A DNA stretch of 64,000 bases, from contig JAPFBE010000002.1 in NCBI GenBank assembly GCA_034336665.1, positions 6,370,146 through 6,434,145 of the forward strand, read 5' to 3'. Shown piece by piece: positions 23,901-36,400 of the stretch. Within the stretch, counting starts at the first letter, position 1. The number at the start of each line of letters is the position of its first letter. The notes beneath the pieces were generated by a model. It made no database searches and was not told where the DNA came from. It saw nothing but the letters and a program-made list of their open reading frames with translations. This DNA comes from Luscinia megarhynchos (lineage: Eukaryota > Chordata > Aves > Passeriformes > Turdidae). A program made the translations under genes and the position numbers.

Positions 23901-24254
23901 CACATATTTATATCACTACTGCTGATACACAATTCCCTCTCTAAGATGTGGCACTGAACCTGGGTCCCTCCAGATATTCATGTAAGGAATCAATGTGTGG
24001 ATTGCAGTCAGGAAAAAGAAGTTAGGGTCTTTGCTTCACAAGAGCCCAAGTTTTATTATATGGCATCAGACCTATTTAAAATGCCATGCAGTCTCCAACT
24101 ATGGCTCTTGCCAGACTTTTGCAATGTTTAGGGGCACTGTTAGAGTGATCCTTCCCTCAGTGCATCATCTCAGGATTCAGAAATCAGCAGTCAAGGGACT
24201 TCCTCAGCCTGAGGTCACATGTAAACAATTGAATTTGATTATTATGAAATAACA

Positions 24255-24640
24255 ATAAGCCAATCCTTAAATTAATTTATCCAGTCCTGTTTTGAACTCA
24301 TTTATACTTTTTGCTTCCAAGCTCCCCTGTGGCTGCAAGTTCTACAATTAAATTAGGCACTGTGAGAAAAAGGATGTTCTCTTACTTGTTTTGAACCTAT
24401 TCTCTAACAATTTCAAGGGACACCCCATGTCACTTGTTTTGTTGCTCTGTGACGTTCACAACTTACAAACTTCTACATCCTATTCTTTCATTGTTCTTTT
24501 AAAAGCAAAGAAGACTCATCTGTTATATTTGCACTTGTCTAAAGCCTGACATTCACTTATGAACATCTTGGTCACACTTCTCTGGGTCTTCCTAGTTCTA
24601 TTACATCCTGTGTCTACATTAGTAACCAAAACTGGAGAAA
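24255..24640 (-). mobile_element. Ancient CR1/L3-like LINE relic, antisense
   Basis: Read on the + strand, this is the reverse complement of an old sauropsid CR1/L3 3' coding region. In order it shows TTTTGAACTCATTTATACTT (24291), a 'TTCTACAATTAAATTAGGCA' segment, TACTTGTTTTGAACCTATTC (24384), CTAACAATTTCAAGGGACAC, and finally a CACTTCTCTGGGTCTTCCTAG block (24572) like the 'GCCCTTCTCTG..CCTTTTCCAGTTCTA' of the consensus. On the - strand these correspond to the C-terminal end of reverse transcriptase and the segment after it. No reading frame is intact. This is the clearest of the very old LINE copies here. Confidence 0.7.
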
Positions 24641-26702
24641 TCCAGCAAGCTATATATGTGAAAAGTAGCAAAATGATGCTTTTTTCTTTTGCCCTCTTCA
24701 TTTCTTTCTAATAATTGATAACATTTTATCATTCCTAACAAACAGATTCTGCTGTCCCATCTCACTGCAAAACTCATTTTGGCTATAACAAACCTTCTCT
24801 TCTACTTATTTAACTTTTGCATACCCTGGGATGCAGTGACATGAAGGACTACTTGAGCCACTACTTGAGGTAATTTTGGGTGCCTTTGCTACTACCTTAA
24901 GAGGCATCTCCAGAAATGTTATGAACAGTAAAATAGGGCTCTCACTCAGGGCTGAAATCTATAAATCTCTTTCCTGAGATTTCTTTTTGCACCTCACATG
25001 ATGACAGAGAAATGAAGGAGTAAAATAGGGAAAAATAAACAGGACTGTGTTTGCAGATGGTGTGGTCTTGTCTACCTTTTTCTGTTAATGCTACAGCAGC
25101 ATAATATGATTTCTTTCTCCTTTCTTTATTATTTTACCAATAAAGTAACAGATTCAGAACGAAACATCCAAACATGACCTATTCTTCAGTAAAAATTGCT
25201 GTCTTAATCTGTTGAACTGAATCTTTATTTTCACACACAAATTGGGGCATTCAGTAAAATTTTTGCAAAGCTTAGTTTTAATATATGAAGTTCTGTCATG
25301 CTTACTAAAGCTATGTATTTTTTATCCTGAAAATACTTCATTGATAGCAATGAATTTAGAGAGTAAGAATTTTTCAAGATAGGTAGCTATGCAAGAAACA
25401 AACTCAGAGTCTTTAAGTTGAGAAGTGTATCTAACTTAAAATTCTTCCTGAGAATATTCTCAATTATCAAACTTGAATTTAAAAGAATAAAACACCTACC
25501 TTTTTGAAAACAAAGTTGTAAGAAATGTTTAGCAAGCCCGCACACACACATTGAATTATTTTAATCTTCAGTCATAAGTCAATACTTGCAGCACTTAATC
25601 ATTTTTGATTCCCTTCCTTGAACTCCCTTCAATTTATCAATGCCTTTTTAAATACAGATTCTGTAAGATGTAGTGGAGTAATTTTTTATGAAGAAATGAG
25701 TGGTCATTAGCAATGTGCTCAAGTGAAAATAAATGTTAAAGATTAAACATACTTTTGAATAAAGATTAACTATTATTCCACGTTGATGAAAATCATCTTT
25801 TTCCCCTCCCTGAAAACCAAATAAACCTTTCATTAAAATTGCATTCACTGGACTTCTTGAGGCACTCATATGCTTGTGAGATTGGGCTTTTTTCCATGTA
25901 TGTGGCTGGATGTATTTTAATCAGATAACCAGACCTCAATTATGTTACAACTCTGCTGAAGAGTCAAAAAACCCCAGTATCAACAGGCTTTTGGATTGTG
26001 AACAATTTTCTGCATTATTTACAGGCTAGCTGGTGATCATATTAAGTATGAGAAATTAAAAGACTGGAAGCAGTCAAGAATATTGTTGTTGTACGTACTG
26101 ATCTATGCACATTAAGGCAGTTCTGTACCACTCATTTTCTGCTTAGGGATATCTTGTTATTTCTGTGTGTGAAACAATGATGTTTTTCCTCTCCAAGAAG
26201 ACACATGGAACAAAGCTAACTCATGGAAACAGCTGTGAAGCAGTAGGTGGCTGGGATAAGCAGGAGGAGCAGGAGATAAAAATCAGTATCAGCAATAAGT
26301 ACAAACACCTCTACACAGTTGCCCAAAGTGACACTGATAATAACCAAGCCTTAGTTAAGATCTGTGAAGGCAGCTCACTACCCTTGTCTAGGAGACAAAC
26401 TCATGGTAGTACAGGACCCTATACAACAGCATCCAATTACTTTGAAAAGTCAGGCTCCTGTGGTGAAATTAATCCAATCACATTTCTGCTTATGGGATGA
26501 CTATTCTTTTGGGCTTCTAAGCACTCAGAAGGATATATCTGTAAATACACACAGAGTTTACTTGTATAGCCCTCCCTGCTGCATATTCAGAATAGAAAAA
26601 TAATCCACTAAAAGAAGTACCAAAGGTCAAGATTAGAGCATAAAATGTGGACCTGAAATTAAACTCTCAACTTAAGGAGAGTATACGTCTATGACCACAG
26701 AT
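24641..26702. other. No gene seen; unique AT-rich DNA
   Basis: Nothing recognisable. A 111-codon + frame (26165-26500) has no domain and no matching splice sites. Confidence 0.5.
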
Positions 26703-26775
26703 ATTTTAGGTGAACTTGGAAAACTGAGGCATAGCACAGACTGGTCTGCTTAACTTGACACATTAGGAACTAGGG
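26703..26775 (-). mobile_element. Ancient MIR/CORE-SINE-like relic, antisense
   Basis: ATTTTAGGTGAACTTGGAAA continuing into ACTGAGGCATAGCACAGACT and then GCTTAACTTGACACA. This follows the reverse complement of the MIR core ('TTTTACAGATGAGGAAACTGAGGCACAGAGAGGTTAAGTGACTTGCCCAAGGTCACA'-type order). Short and decayed. Confidence 0.45.
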
Positions 26776-28114
26776 GCTTTCACTTCAGCATATTTGTTTT
26801 CCTATATCGAAAGATCCCTGAGAGTTTTGGGAGGAAAATCTTTTGCATAAAAGGAGTGGCTATATTTGCACCCTGTAAAAATATTTCTAAAATATGTGTT
26901 GACACTTGAGACCAAATTCACTCATCTAAATCTCTGCACTTCAATTCATCTTAGACACCATTAGTAGCCAGTGGGAAATGACAGTTATTTCTTACAAATT
27001 ACTCCCACCTCAGTCTTTGCTGTGGGTGCCTCTCCCTGTGTACTAACTCCAAATGGCACTGGCACTTAGGGGAACCATGTTCCCAAACTACACAAGAACT
27101 GAGGTGTTTGTATCCTGTAAACTCACTTGGAAATTCCACCTCTCTTTCAACAGACAATGCAAGGCTGCTACACTTTTCAACCCAGGAGCTGGCTGCAGTG
27201 ATACCAGCTGTGGGGCTGTGAGCCTTTGTGGAGGAGCTGTCTCTGGGTATCCTGAGCCAAGTTTTAACTGGAGACTAAATGTGATCACCTCCAGTTTTTG
27301 ATCTGGCATTTTGCTGTCCTGAGAACTCCTAACAAAAGAGAAATGCAGCTTGAGAATTCACTCTTGCACCTCAGTCAGGTATTCCCTCTCGTGTGAGGTG
27401 AGAAGATGAATTTTGAGCCTGGCACAAGGGAAAGAGGCTCTGTCTGAGCATATAACTACTCAACCAGATATTGCTAAAGCCACTCATGCTTCCTGGGAAA
27501 GACTTATTTCTCTGAAGGTAGACTATGCTGATCTGAAATTGGACATGTCTATATTACTTCCTGCAAAACTGCATATCCTTTCCAAGGGGCATAAATTTCC
27601 TTTTTATGACTACAACGATGCAAAGCAATTTTAAATGCCCGGAGGAGAGAACTAGAAAAGACGAATGAAAAGGAATTGCATGATTCATTAGAGTTAGAAG
27701 AAGATTTGATGAGGAATTCTATAATTCTAGGCTTTTCATTTAATTACATCTCTCTCTAATACTTTTCACCTTTCTTTACTTTCATGGACCTTCATAAAAA
27801 ATATAATTCTAAAGAGGTCCTTATCCTACAGCACCTAGTAAGAAATATAACACTGTCTATTCTGTTTGGACAGTACATTTGAGTTTTGAGCTTGGTGATT
27901 TATTAGACTTCTCAAGTACTAGCTATACCTGTATACCTGGAATGTCCCAATGCCTGTTTCAGTAAAATTATGCGTTTGACATAAATTCCTGACTATTTGT
28001 GAACTTTATAACATTTTCTGTGGCTAGGAGATGAGTGCTATGACCTCTCTGCTTATTTGCTCAGGTATTGGCTAAAATCTCTTCTCACTCACATTGCTCC
28101 AAGGCACAGGAGTG
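26776..28114. other. No gene confirmed; unique DNA
   Basis: A stretch at 27607-27760 stays open in one frame and reads like a charged helix (RRRELEKTNEKELHDSLELE), but no splice donor supports it and AT/GA-rich DNA gives such frames by chance. Nothing else is recognisable. Confidence 0.45.
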
Positions 28115-28175
28115 CTGCTGGAATCAATGGAGTTGTTGAGGATTTACACTCCTGAGCACAATCTTGCCTATATCT
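28115..28175. repeat. Ancient sauropsid-type repeat core
   Basis: GGAATCAATGGAGTTGTTGA followed by GGATTTACACTCCTGAGCAC and AATCTTGCC. It resembles the 'GAAGTCAATGGAGTTACACTGATTTACACCAGCTGAGAATCTGGCC' sequence that is abundant in turtles and crocodilians. Family name not known to me. Confidence 0.4.
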
Positions 28176-30399
28176 ATATGTAGGTATTCTTGAGGATATT
28201 GTTATGGTTTGGATCAAGCTATGAAATTCATCATATATAAATTAAACTATAGATTTTTACTTTATACTAAATATCTGCATATGAGCCTTTCAGTTTTTAC
28301 AAAGAGCCAATTTATATGAGATGAGGTTCTACCCTCCAAATTACAAATCTAATTTAACTTAGATTCAATAGGTCTTACTGCATTCCTCTAGCCTACCTTC
28401 TCTGAAACCTGTTCCCTCTACTCCTGTTTCAAAGATTTGGTAAATTTCTGTGTTCACCACTGTTCTAAGGATCACCTTTAAATTAGTACTTAAACAGAAG
28501 CAGCAGAGACTTTCTTAGCATTGGAAAAAATAATATATTAGGTATCCTAATTTCATGTTTATAAACTGCAAACAGTTGAGCAGAAATACAAATGATTCAC
28601 ATGTTCAAACATTACATGCAGAAATAATCCCAAAGTACTCTGCCATGTCTTCCATCACTTCTGTGGAGCAAGATGAGAAAGATCTTTCTTCAGAGAAATG
28701 CAGGGCAGGATAAAGGTATATAGGTGCACTTCAACTTGAGCTACTTTCTTAAAAGTGATTTTTGCTGCTCCATGCTCTGTTTCTAAAACACGTAACAATT
28801 GCCTCTTCTCCTCATTGCCATCTCACCCCCATTCTTGATTTCCCAGGCAGCTTTTCATTTCATACAGAGTATTCTTCCTGGCAAAATTTATTCTTGAAAA
28901 TAATTTGATTTTTTTTTCACAAGTCCTATTACTTACATTTTCAGAGAACCCGTGCCACTTGTTGTTACTCCTTAGCAGGACAATTTTGCAGCATTTTTTT
29001 TTCCATTTTACAAGTAGTATGGCCAATATTTAATTTCAAATAATCATCTCCTCTGAGGGCTGCAGTCTACTTCCACTGCATCAAAATGAAAAGGTTTATA
29101 AAAATTAATAATACCCAGAAACATATGGCACATAAAAAGTTTCTGTAAATTCATTAGTAATTTCATATCAGGTAGGAGAAAAAAGGAACAAAGAGTTACA
29201 GTACTTCAGCAATGGCCCTTTGTTTCTGAAGCAGTTCAACAGAAGGCTTGGGGTTTTTTGACTGTTCTAATGTCAATCACTGCCACGTAGCTCTCCATCC
29301 CCCCATTACTACTTAACTGTATTAGGATAATTTGGAAAACCTTTGACTTGACAGTTTTATCCCAGACCCTACAAATATGCTTCCTCGGCATGACTCAATA
29401 GAAATGTCTCTGTCCTTAATGTTAGGCACTTATGGAAGTGTATGCATTATTAAGAGTGTGTGAGGACATCTATACAATGAGACATAACTCTCTAAGTACA
29501 GGTATAGAAGTAGGTGTAGCTATAGCTATAAATATTATTAAATCATTCAAATATTTGTGTGAAATGAACCTGGGAAGTAGATCTTATATTCACCTGGTTT
29601 AGCTAGTGATTACTGTTACAAATTTTAAAATGTATATGCAATTGTTCGCTATTATACAAAAGATCAATTATTATTACAAATGTCCATAGTGAAGCCCAGG
29701 TATGCTAGTGTCACACCCATTGCCATTGCAGAAAAAACCTCATTTCACAAAAAAAAATTTTGCTGTGACACTGAAATTCTTTGATAAAAAACCAAACTAA
29801 CTAAAAACCAAAAACCCGAACCAAAACACAACCCAGGACAAAAGTGTATTCCTCCCTCTTACTCTGAGATATGCCCAACTTGAAATAAAATTTCACAACT
29901 CTGTGAGGGAAAGGTAGCACTTACACAGTCACTGTATTCAGATCAATACCTTATTATACCTCAAGAGAGGAGACAGGTAAATTTGGGTGAGGAAGAAGAA
30001 AACAAATCTAAAATACTCCCTTGACCAGAGAGGTCAGAGCTCTTTTATCCCCAGCAGAGCATTTTTTAAATGAAAAAATGTGACTCTCTTCTCTTAATGC
30101 ACTGAACACTAATCTGCCTGTACAACAGACTAGCTCCTTCTGTATAAATGTTAAACATTTATTTGTATCCTGCATAAATAGAAACAGAAGCAGGGCTTCT
30201 AACATCTGTCATTGCTGGAATAGTAATGCTGCTGTGCAATTATTATGTTGGGATCATTTTACAAAATGAAAACAGCATTCATTCGCAATTATTCATTACA
30301 GTAGGGCCTGCCCTCCTCCTGTGATTGTTACTTAAGAGGAAACAGCTCTCTCATTTTCACTGACTAAAACTGGCTTATCACAAAGCTTTTCACTTACAG
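28176..30399. other. No gene seen; unique AT-rich DNA
   Basis: No gene or element is recognised. A C/A-rich run of AAACC-like units lies at about 29787-29835. Confidence 0.5.
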
Positions 30400-31098
30400 A
30401 TATATTTTCCTCTGGATCAGTCCAACTTAATTTTAAGAGGTTGCATTGCATTATATTATAAATTAATTACATCAGCTGCCTGCAGTTTAAAGCACTTTAA
30501 GGAATAGTTAATACTCTGCTGCAGGTCTTAGTGACAAATTACTCCTTGTGCTATTATTTCACTCACATGAGTTAGGATTACTCCTCTGTCTCCTCCCATT
30601 GACATGATCCCATAACAGGATGAATGCATTTTACACTAAACATTTAAACAATAAATGGAGAGAGAAAGAGAAAGAGAGAGAAAGAGTGTGGGAATATTAA
30701 TGAGCAGAGGAACTTCACAAGGACTGCAATGAGATGAAAGCAATGTTGCTATTAAGGAATGTTTTTACTCCTGCCTGTCTATCACAAGGCCAAATCTTTA
30801 GATAAGGGCTTTTCAGCATGATACAAGATGTTATCAAATGCTGTTGTACAATATTTAGTCTCAAGGGCTGACTTAAAAGAAATGGCATCAACTATAAAAC
30901 AAAACAACACACCACCACCAAAGAAAAGTGGAAAGCAAGTGCAGCAAAGGGTTCAAGTTTGATGCACAGTTATTATCACAGCTCTGCTTTCCCACAGAGC
31001 TGATTTTTATCTGTACTGGATATCACTGATAAGTATACTTTATGTCTATACGTGTTTGTGTGTGCATGTGCATTTCCTCCCTAAAAGGGAACTGTGAA
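30400..31098. other. Conserved-element-like non-coding DNA, left part (unproven)
   Basis: Unique sequence without mobile-element signatures. It contains a dense series of AT-rich factor-type cores (TAAATTAATTACATCAGC, GCAGTTTAAAGCACTTTAAG) separated by mixed-composition sequence. It resembles vertebrate developmental enhancers in character. A short GA-rich run lies at 30658-30686. No alignment was possible. Confidence 0.2.
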
Positions 31099-31133
31099 GG
31101 GTGGGGGGGAGGGTGGGGGAGGTAGGGAGAGGG
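31099..31133 (+). promoter_or_regulatory. Predicted G-quadruplex motif
   Basis: Five tracts of at least three G (GGG, a run of seven, GGG, a run of five, GGG) plus a final GGG are separated by loops of 1-5 bases. This satisfies the usual G3+N1-7 rule on the + strand. It is exceptional in this AT-rich setting and lies within unique DNA. Whether it folds or regulates anything is unknown. Confidence 0.7.
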
Positions 31134-32000
31134 TAAAAAATTGAATGCAGGCTGCCAAGATGGAAATGATATTTGTTTTCTATCACACCAGAGATGCACC
31201 ATTCCAGCTTTTGTCCTTCAAAGCTGTGAGAGACCACGCTTTAATGCCTGCAGGTTGACCATGCATTGTTATTATACAGTCTTCATGTTCACATCATGTG
31301 TCATCTGACCAAAGGAGAGTCTACAAAGTGAAAGCCTCATGCAAAATTTATGCTTATATGGCTGTTTCAGTCAGTGGAAAAATCAATACTGCAGGCTTGA
31401 TGCACAGAAATGACTGAGTGCTCTCTGACTGACACTAAAAGCACTGGGAGATTGAGGGGCTGCATTTGCCGTTCAAGGAATTGAGTGTATTAGAGCTCTT
31501 ATAATAGTCTGCTCACCTTATATTAGCCTTTCCTTGGGATTATTTTTTGATAACAATTATGATTGTGGGGTTTAAGGCAATTACACTATTACAAAGAAAA
31601 AGCTGCTTTTTATGTCCTGTAAAGCTGTCATATATTTCACACCACAATTGCCTTCCAATTATTTTGTTACAATGCACTTTGGAAGCAAAATGTCCTAACT
31701 GATATATATTAGTCCTTTATGTTTTATAAATAAAAATCAAAGCTGTAATGTAATCCTTCAAAAGAAGCTTCACAGTTTCCCTGATGTTATTTTAAAAAGA
31801 GTAAAATGCAATGTGTGTTGTAAGTCTTAAAAAAGACATAGACAGGAGCTGTTTTTATATGGAAGCACAACACAAGCCAGGGATATTGCACAGTTTGTGC
31901 AGACTGTTGTAGCTCACAATGCTAATACTGCCTATTAAACATGGATGGATATGGTCTGCAATGATGGAGTATAACAAAAGAAAAGAAACAAAATCTATCC
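31134..32000. other. Conserved-element-like non-coding DNA, right part (unproven)
   Basis: Unique sequence with no repeat signature. Mixed composition at 31200-31560 is followed by an AT-rich run of motif-like words (GATAACAATTATGATTG, CAATTGCCTTCCAATTATTTTG). Judged only by appearance. Confidence 0.2.
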
Positions 32001-33641
32001 ATTCAGAGGCTTTTTAGAAAAACATTTTCAAGATGCAGTTTAATGTTAGAAGGAACATCCTGCCATAATGACTTAAGGAATTAGACATAGAAGTAAGTAT
32101 CAGAAAATGGACAAAATTAATGTTTGAAATAAAAAACCAAACTCTTGTAATCTACTTAAATTACATATATTCCCTCCATCAAAATTACCTCTGGTCAGAA
32201 CAGGAATTTACTACAATTTTGTCACTGTGAACACACAGAAATATTTTCTTAGATGGCACTAAGCTGGTCAGCAATGTCTTCTACTTTTATTATAACTCAT
32301 AAATAATGAGATAAATTATTAATACAGATTATAAGAAAGGATTAAGAAATACATTACTAGTAGGTTTAGAAATCCCTGAATTCCATAGCTATAGTAATTA
32401 TATTACTACAAAATACACTTCATCCCATATTTAGCTTTTTGACATCTATGCGTAGAGGTGGGTAAAAATAAGGCCCTTTATAGAATAAACAAAAGAAACA
32501 TTGATGAAAATAAAACACACCAGCTGTTTTGCAATGCACTGGTGTTTTTACGCTATAGAAATACAGTTTATACTGTCTAGATGAATTCTTACAAGTTAAA
32601 AATTACTACCTCTGCAGCTTCTGTAGCAGAGCTAATGCCACCTGCAAGCAGACTATTTCCACCCCAAAAAGTTTCACAAAGTTGTATCTAACAGCTAAAT
32701 AGTTCCATGTAGCTGAGTATTCTGATTTATCCCTCTTCTAAAATAAACATTTCCACTACTAGGGCTTGTGAATTTGAAATAAGATTTGACATCAAATGTC
32801 TGTATTTTTTGTATGGATATGTAGTGCATGACCCTTTTGAGTTCAGAACCCTTACGAACCATCTGCCATCCACAGAAAACTGGGCTGGCACAGCTACAAA
32901 CCAGCTCTGAAACCCCATTCCATACGTGCCATCCAGGCACCACTTCCAGGACATGAGACTGTCTGCTTTCAGTGAGTTCATTAAAAAGGCTGAAGTGGCC
33001 AACTTCCAGCAGATCAAGGTCCCCCTATTGTGTTTTTTGGTCACACTAATCCTCTACCTGAAATGAATAGGAAGTTAGTCTGTGGAATGACTGCACTGAT
33101 TTGGGCCCTCCTGGAGCACAGAAGGGACAGTAACATGTAACTGCAACAAACCTGCATGGGCACTGGAAAGGAGAGTCAAACACCTTTTGGTGAGAGGACG
33201 AATTTTCCTCTGCTTGCCGTGAGAAGATGGAAGGAAGAAGGAAGGCTGGCTCTGAGAATGGATAGCTGATTGACACCTGGTAGGAATTAGTCATTGTAGA
33301 GTCACATTGTAGCTCTATGGGAGACTGTCAAACTACAGCATCTCTGAACAAATGCTGAAACCAACTTTTTCCTGCTGATTGGGAAAAAAGCCCTACAGGG
33401 AGCATAGACACTGACAATACACCTCAGAGTACGGATGCTGTCATATAAATCCTTAGCTTGCCCATTTTTTCTCTCACCATGATGAGAGGTTATGCACACA
33501 TCTAGCAGGACAGAGGAACATGTGGCGCAATGCATTTCTTCCACTTATGGGAGTTGTAACCAACAGCACAGCAAAAGGCCTCAGAATTTGAGGATATCTT
33601 CTGGTAAACTAGGTTTCTCTGGTTTTCGTCTGTTTTTGGCC
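32001..33641. other. No gene confirmed; GC-richer block with - strand frames at 32.7-33.55 kb
   Basis: From 32727 to 33544 the - strand carries three consecutive open frames of 80-105 codons in three different phases (33544-33302, 33294-33046, 33044-32727). The block is a little richer in G/C than its flanks. No domain, retroviral motif or splice signal is recognised. The rest of the interval shows nothing. Confidence 0.35.
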
Positions 33642-33675
33642 TTTTTTTTTTCTTTTTCTTTGTTTTTTTTTTTTC
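33642..33675. repeat. Poly-T tract
   Basis: Long T runs interrupted by C and G. Possibly the tail of an antisense retroposon, but no body is recognised. Confidence 0.85.
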
Positions 33676-35834
33676 CTGAGTAATGAGACACATCGCGAGT
33701 AGATGATTTGAAAGAAGAAACAAAAAGGAAAGGTCACAGATAAAATTATAAAATATCTATACTGTTTTCTTTGATGCCTCTTTTCACTTAGCCTAAGTGA
33801 TTAACAGTGTGAATAGGTAATCTTGACTAGAAAGAAAACAGCACAACAACAGTGAAAACAGGTATTTTAGCTCTGAGTGGAGGAATGAGAGGACTGAGAA
33901 AGAAGGCTGATTTCAGGCTCACAGATGACTGTTGCTGGAAGGAATCAACATCATCCTATTTAAAAATCAGTAGATTCATCTTTATTAGTTTTCATGCCTC
34001 CCATCAGACATGCAAAATTAAAGAACAAATTCTGTATATAGAAAATTCTCATAAGGTGAAGGTGTCCCATCATCAGACAGATGCTGAGATGAAAACCAAC
34101 AGCAGTTTTCACGCTCTCCTACAGAAACTACTCCTCTGGCTCCAGTTTTTCCACCTGCAGATTCCTTACCAACTTACAAGATTTGACTTAAGGAAGATGA
34201 CAAAATCAAATTAGCAGAAAAGTCCCCCAGAAGGGAGTCCAAACTTCCAGGTCCAAGGTAACTGAGGAGAAGAAATGGCTGGCTGTTTCCACAGCATGGT
34301 CGTTTCTTCATTTGTCCCATATCAAAAGCCATTCACTATCCCCATTAAAGAAACAGCTACGATTATCTCTGCTTAAATCCAGAAGTTCTCTCTCCTCTCT
34401 CCCCAAAACAAATGATCTTACAAAAATGCCACATGAAAAAAATATTATAAGAAATCCTTTAGCACTTGAATACTGAAAAGTAACAGAAACTAGGCAAAGG
34501 TTACTTCTTAAGTACCAATGTGTTCAATACATCACAAGATACACAGGTTTCTCTCCCAGCATCTTACAGTTTACTAAGAAAGCATCTCCTCATCCATGGA
34601 CATGGAAAAAGTGTATGCTAGCATCCACAAACCTATTCCATAGTCCCAACATTTATAATGTTTTACTAGCAAACTTTGGCCAAGTAGATGGTGAACTGAG
34701 AACTTGGCTTATTACACAGCAGTTTGCTTTTCTCCCATTGTGAGCTGCTGTCATGCATACAGCTAGAACTGGGAGCTTCCCAAGACAAGAACAATTGTTT
34801 TAATGTGCATTTGTAAAGGTTCCAGCATATGAGGTCTTTGATCAGTGCCACTAAGTGCTATTGGGGTACAAATAGACCCTAGTGCTACAAGATCTACTCA
34901 AACAGTTAAACATTACTTAATATGAAAGGTACTATAAAAGTGCAAAGAAAAAACCAAAACCTATAAACTGTGAAAGTGCAGAAATATAGCAAGAAGAAAG
35001 CATATAGAAAGAAAAGACAAAATTACATACATGGTGTATTTCAGCCTGTTAAACAAAAAACCTGAAAATTTTGGAAAATATTTAAATGTATACATTAACA
35101 CATACGAAATTTAAAAATAGCTGAGGCTAATATGCATATCTGCTACTATCAATAATCATTGATAGTGTGTCTCTAAAATAGATATGAGTAAGTGGGTGAA
35201 GTGAAGGCAAGAATAGTAGATCCATGCATAAGTGACTGCTAATTCAGAAGAAGTGGCTCAATACTTTTTACAGAGGTATTTTCATTCTATATCAACAGAT
35301 TGACCAAAAGAGGGGAGAAGATAGGAGCAAACTTTCAGAGAATGAGCTGACCAATAACGACATGGAACAGAAACATTTGCAAAAGATTGGCAGCAATGCA
35401 AGGCTTCTCAGGAGACCAGACTGAAAAGTTTATATCCTAGCAACTGAGCTCAGAATGGACTTGGAGCTTTAACAGGGTGTGTTAGGAAAGGGAGAAGGAA
35501 AATGACCAAAACAAGGAAGACAATGCAAACTTTTTTAGTTTTACTAATGATAAAACTATGGCAAGATTTGGATAAAGCTTGTATGTACAAGGGAAGAAAC
35601 AGGGAAGTCAAGGACAGGTTAAATGACAGACTAATAAAGGGGGTGTTGTCAGAAGTGACAGGCAGTGGAGAAAGCTGAGACATCTCTGGAAAAACAAAAT
35701 GTCAGAAAGACAATCCAAAACAGCTTTGGGGAAGTCAGGAGAGGATGGATACACCCATAAGTCACCACTGTGGAGACTCTAAGTGAAGCTACGCCTCCTA
35801 GGGTGACTTTATGATGCTTGTATCCCCAGCTGTC
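33676..35834. other. No gene seen; unique AT-rich DNA
   Basis: A 120-codon + frame (33852-34214) has no recognised domain. A short perfect inverted repeat lies at 35145-35166 (ACTATCAAT, loop of 4, ATTGATAGT). Nothing else. Confidence 0.5.
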
Positions 35835-36400
35835 TGTTCTGTTTATGCTGGATGTTAAGTTCTGCACCTTTAAGACTGGTTCTGAGAGCTAACGGGGGGG
35901 GGAGAAGAAGCGCGCAGTTTGTTTGCAGAGACTGCACTCGCTCCCCAGCATTCCTTCTCACAGACTGTGCTGTCTCTCCTTTGCTTTTAGTTAGCTTGTT
36001 TTTCAGTCAGCTGAGGCCAGACGTGTTTTGGAGCTGTTCAGCTCTTGTTTGGTCTGGGAACACCAGGACTGTGGTCCAGGGTCCCCCAAGCCCGGACCCA
36101 AGCCCTGGAGAGACAGAGGAGCCCAGGGCACACCCACAGAAAAGTCTCTCTCCCCCCCATCAGAAAGTCCCTCAAGGACTTTCTGAATTTTCCACCTCTT
36201 CAGAGCAACTAGAGTTTTCATTGCTTAATATTATACATTTTTTTCATGCTTGTGAGTACTTTGCTCACTAAATAAACAGGTTTTTTCTCTCGAAGGAGAT
36301 TTGTCTCCTGAACAGGTTGGCGGAGGGAGCAGCTTGAATTTGCTTCCTACAGGAGACCACTTCAGAAGTTGCCTCCCAAAATTTGCCCTAAACCAGGACA
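35835..36400 (+). mobile_element. Solo LTR of an endogenous retrovirus (songbird-type)
   Basis: A 566-bp block that stands out by its G/C and CpG content (GAAGCGCGCAG near 35908, a run of nine G near 35893). Its ends form an imperfect inverted pair, TGTTCTG and CAGGACA. A TTTAAG-type promoter element lies near 35869, and a polyadenylation signal in CACTAAATAAACAGG near 36266. The terminal part GCCCTAAACCAGGACA is familiar from passerine LTRs. Flanking bases CTGTC and CTATG are at best a decayed 5-bp target duplication. No gag, pol or env lies on either side, so it is a recombined solo LTR. The 139-codon frame inside it is incidental. LTR class (K or L) is not settled. Confidence 0.75.

Noticed and set aside
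26910..26960. Phrase GACCAAATTCACTCATC resembling another old repeat
   Set aside because: A single weak word. The expected palindromic partner is missing.
27607..27760. Charged helix-like reading frame
   Set aside because: No donor and no clean acceptor. GA- and AT-rich DNA gives such frames by chance.
35852..36271. 139-codon frame
   Set aside because: It lies inside the solo LTR, where no protein is expected. CpG-rich DNA is stop-poor.
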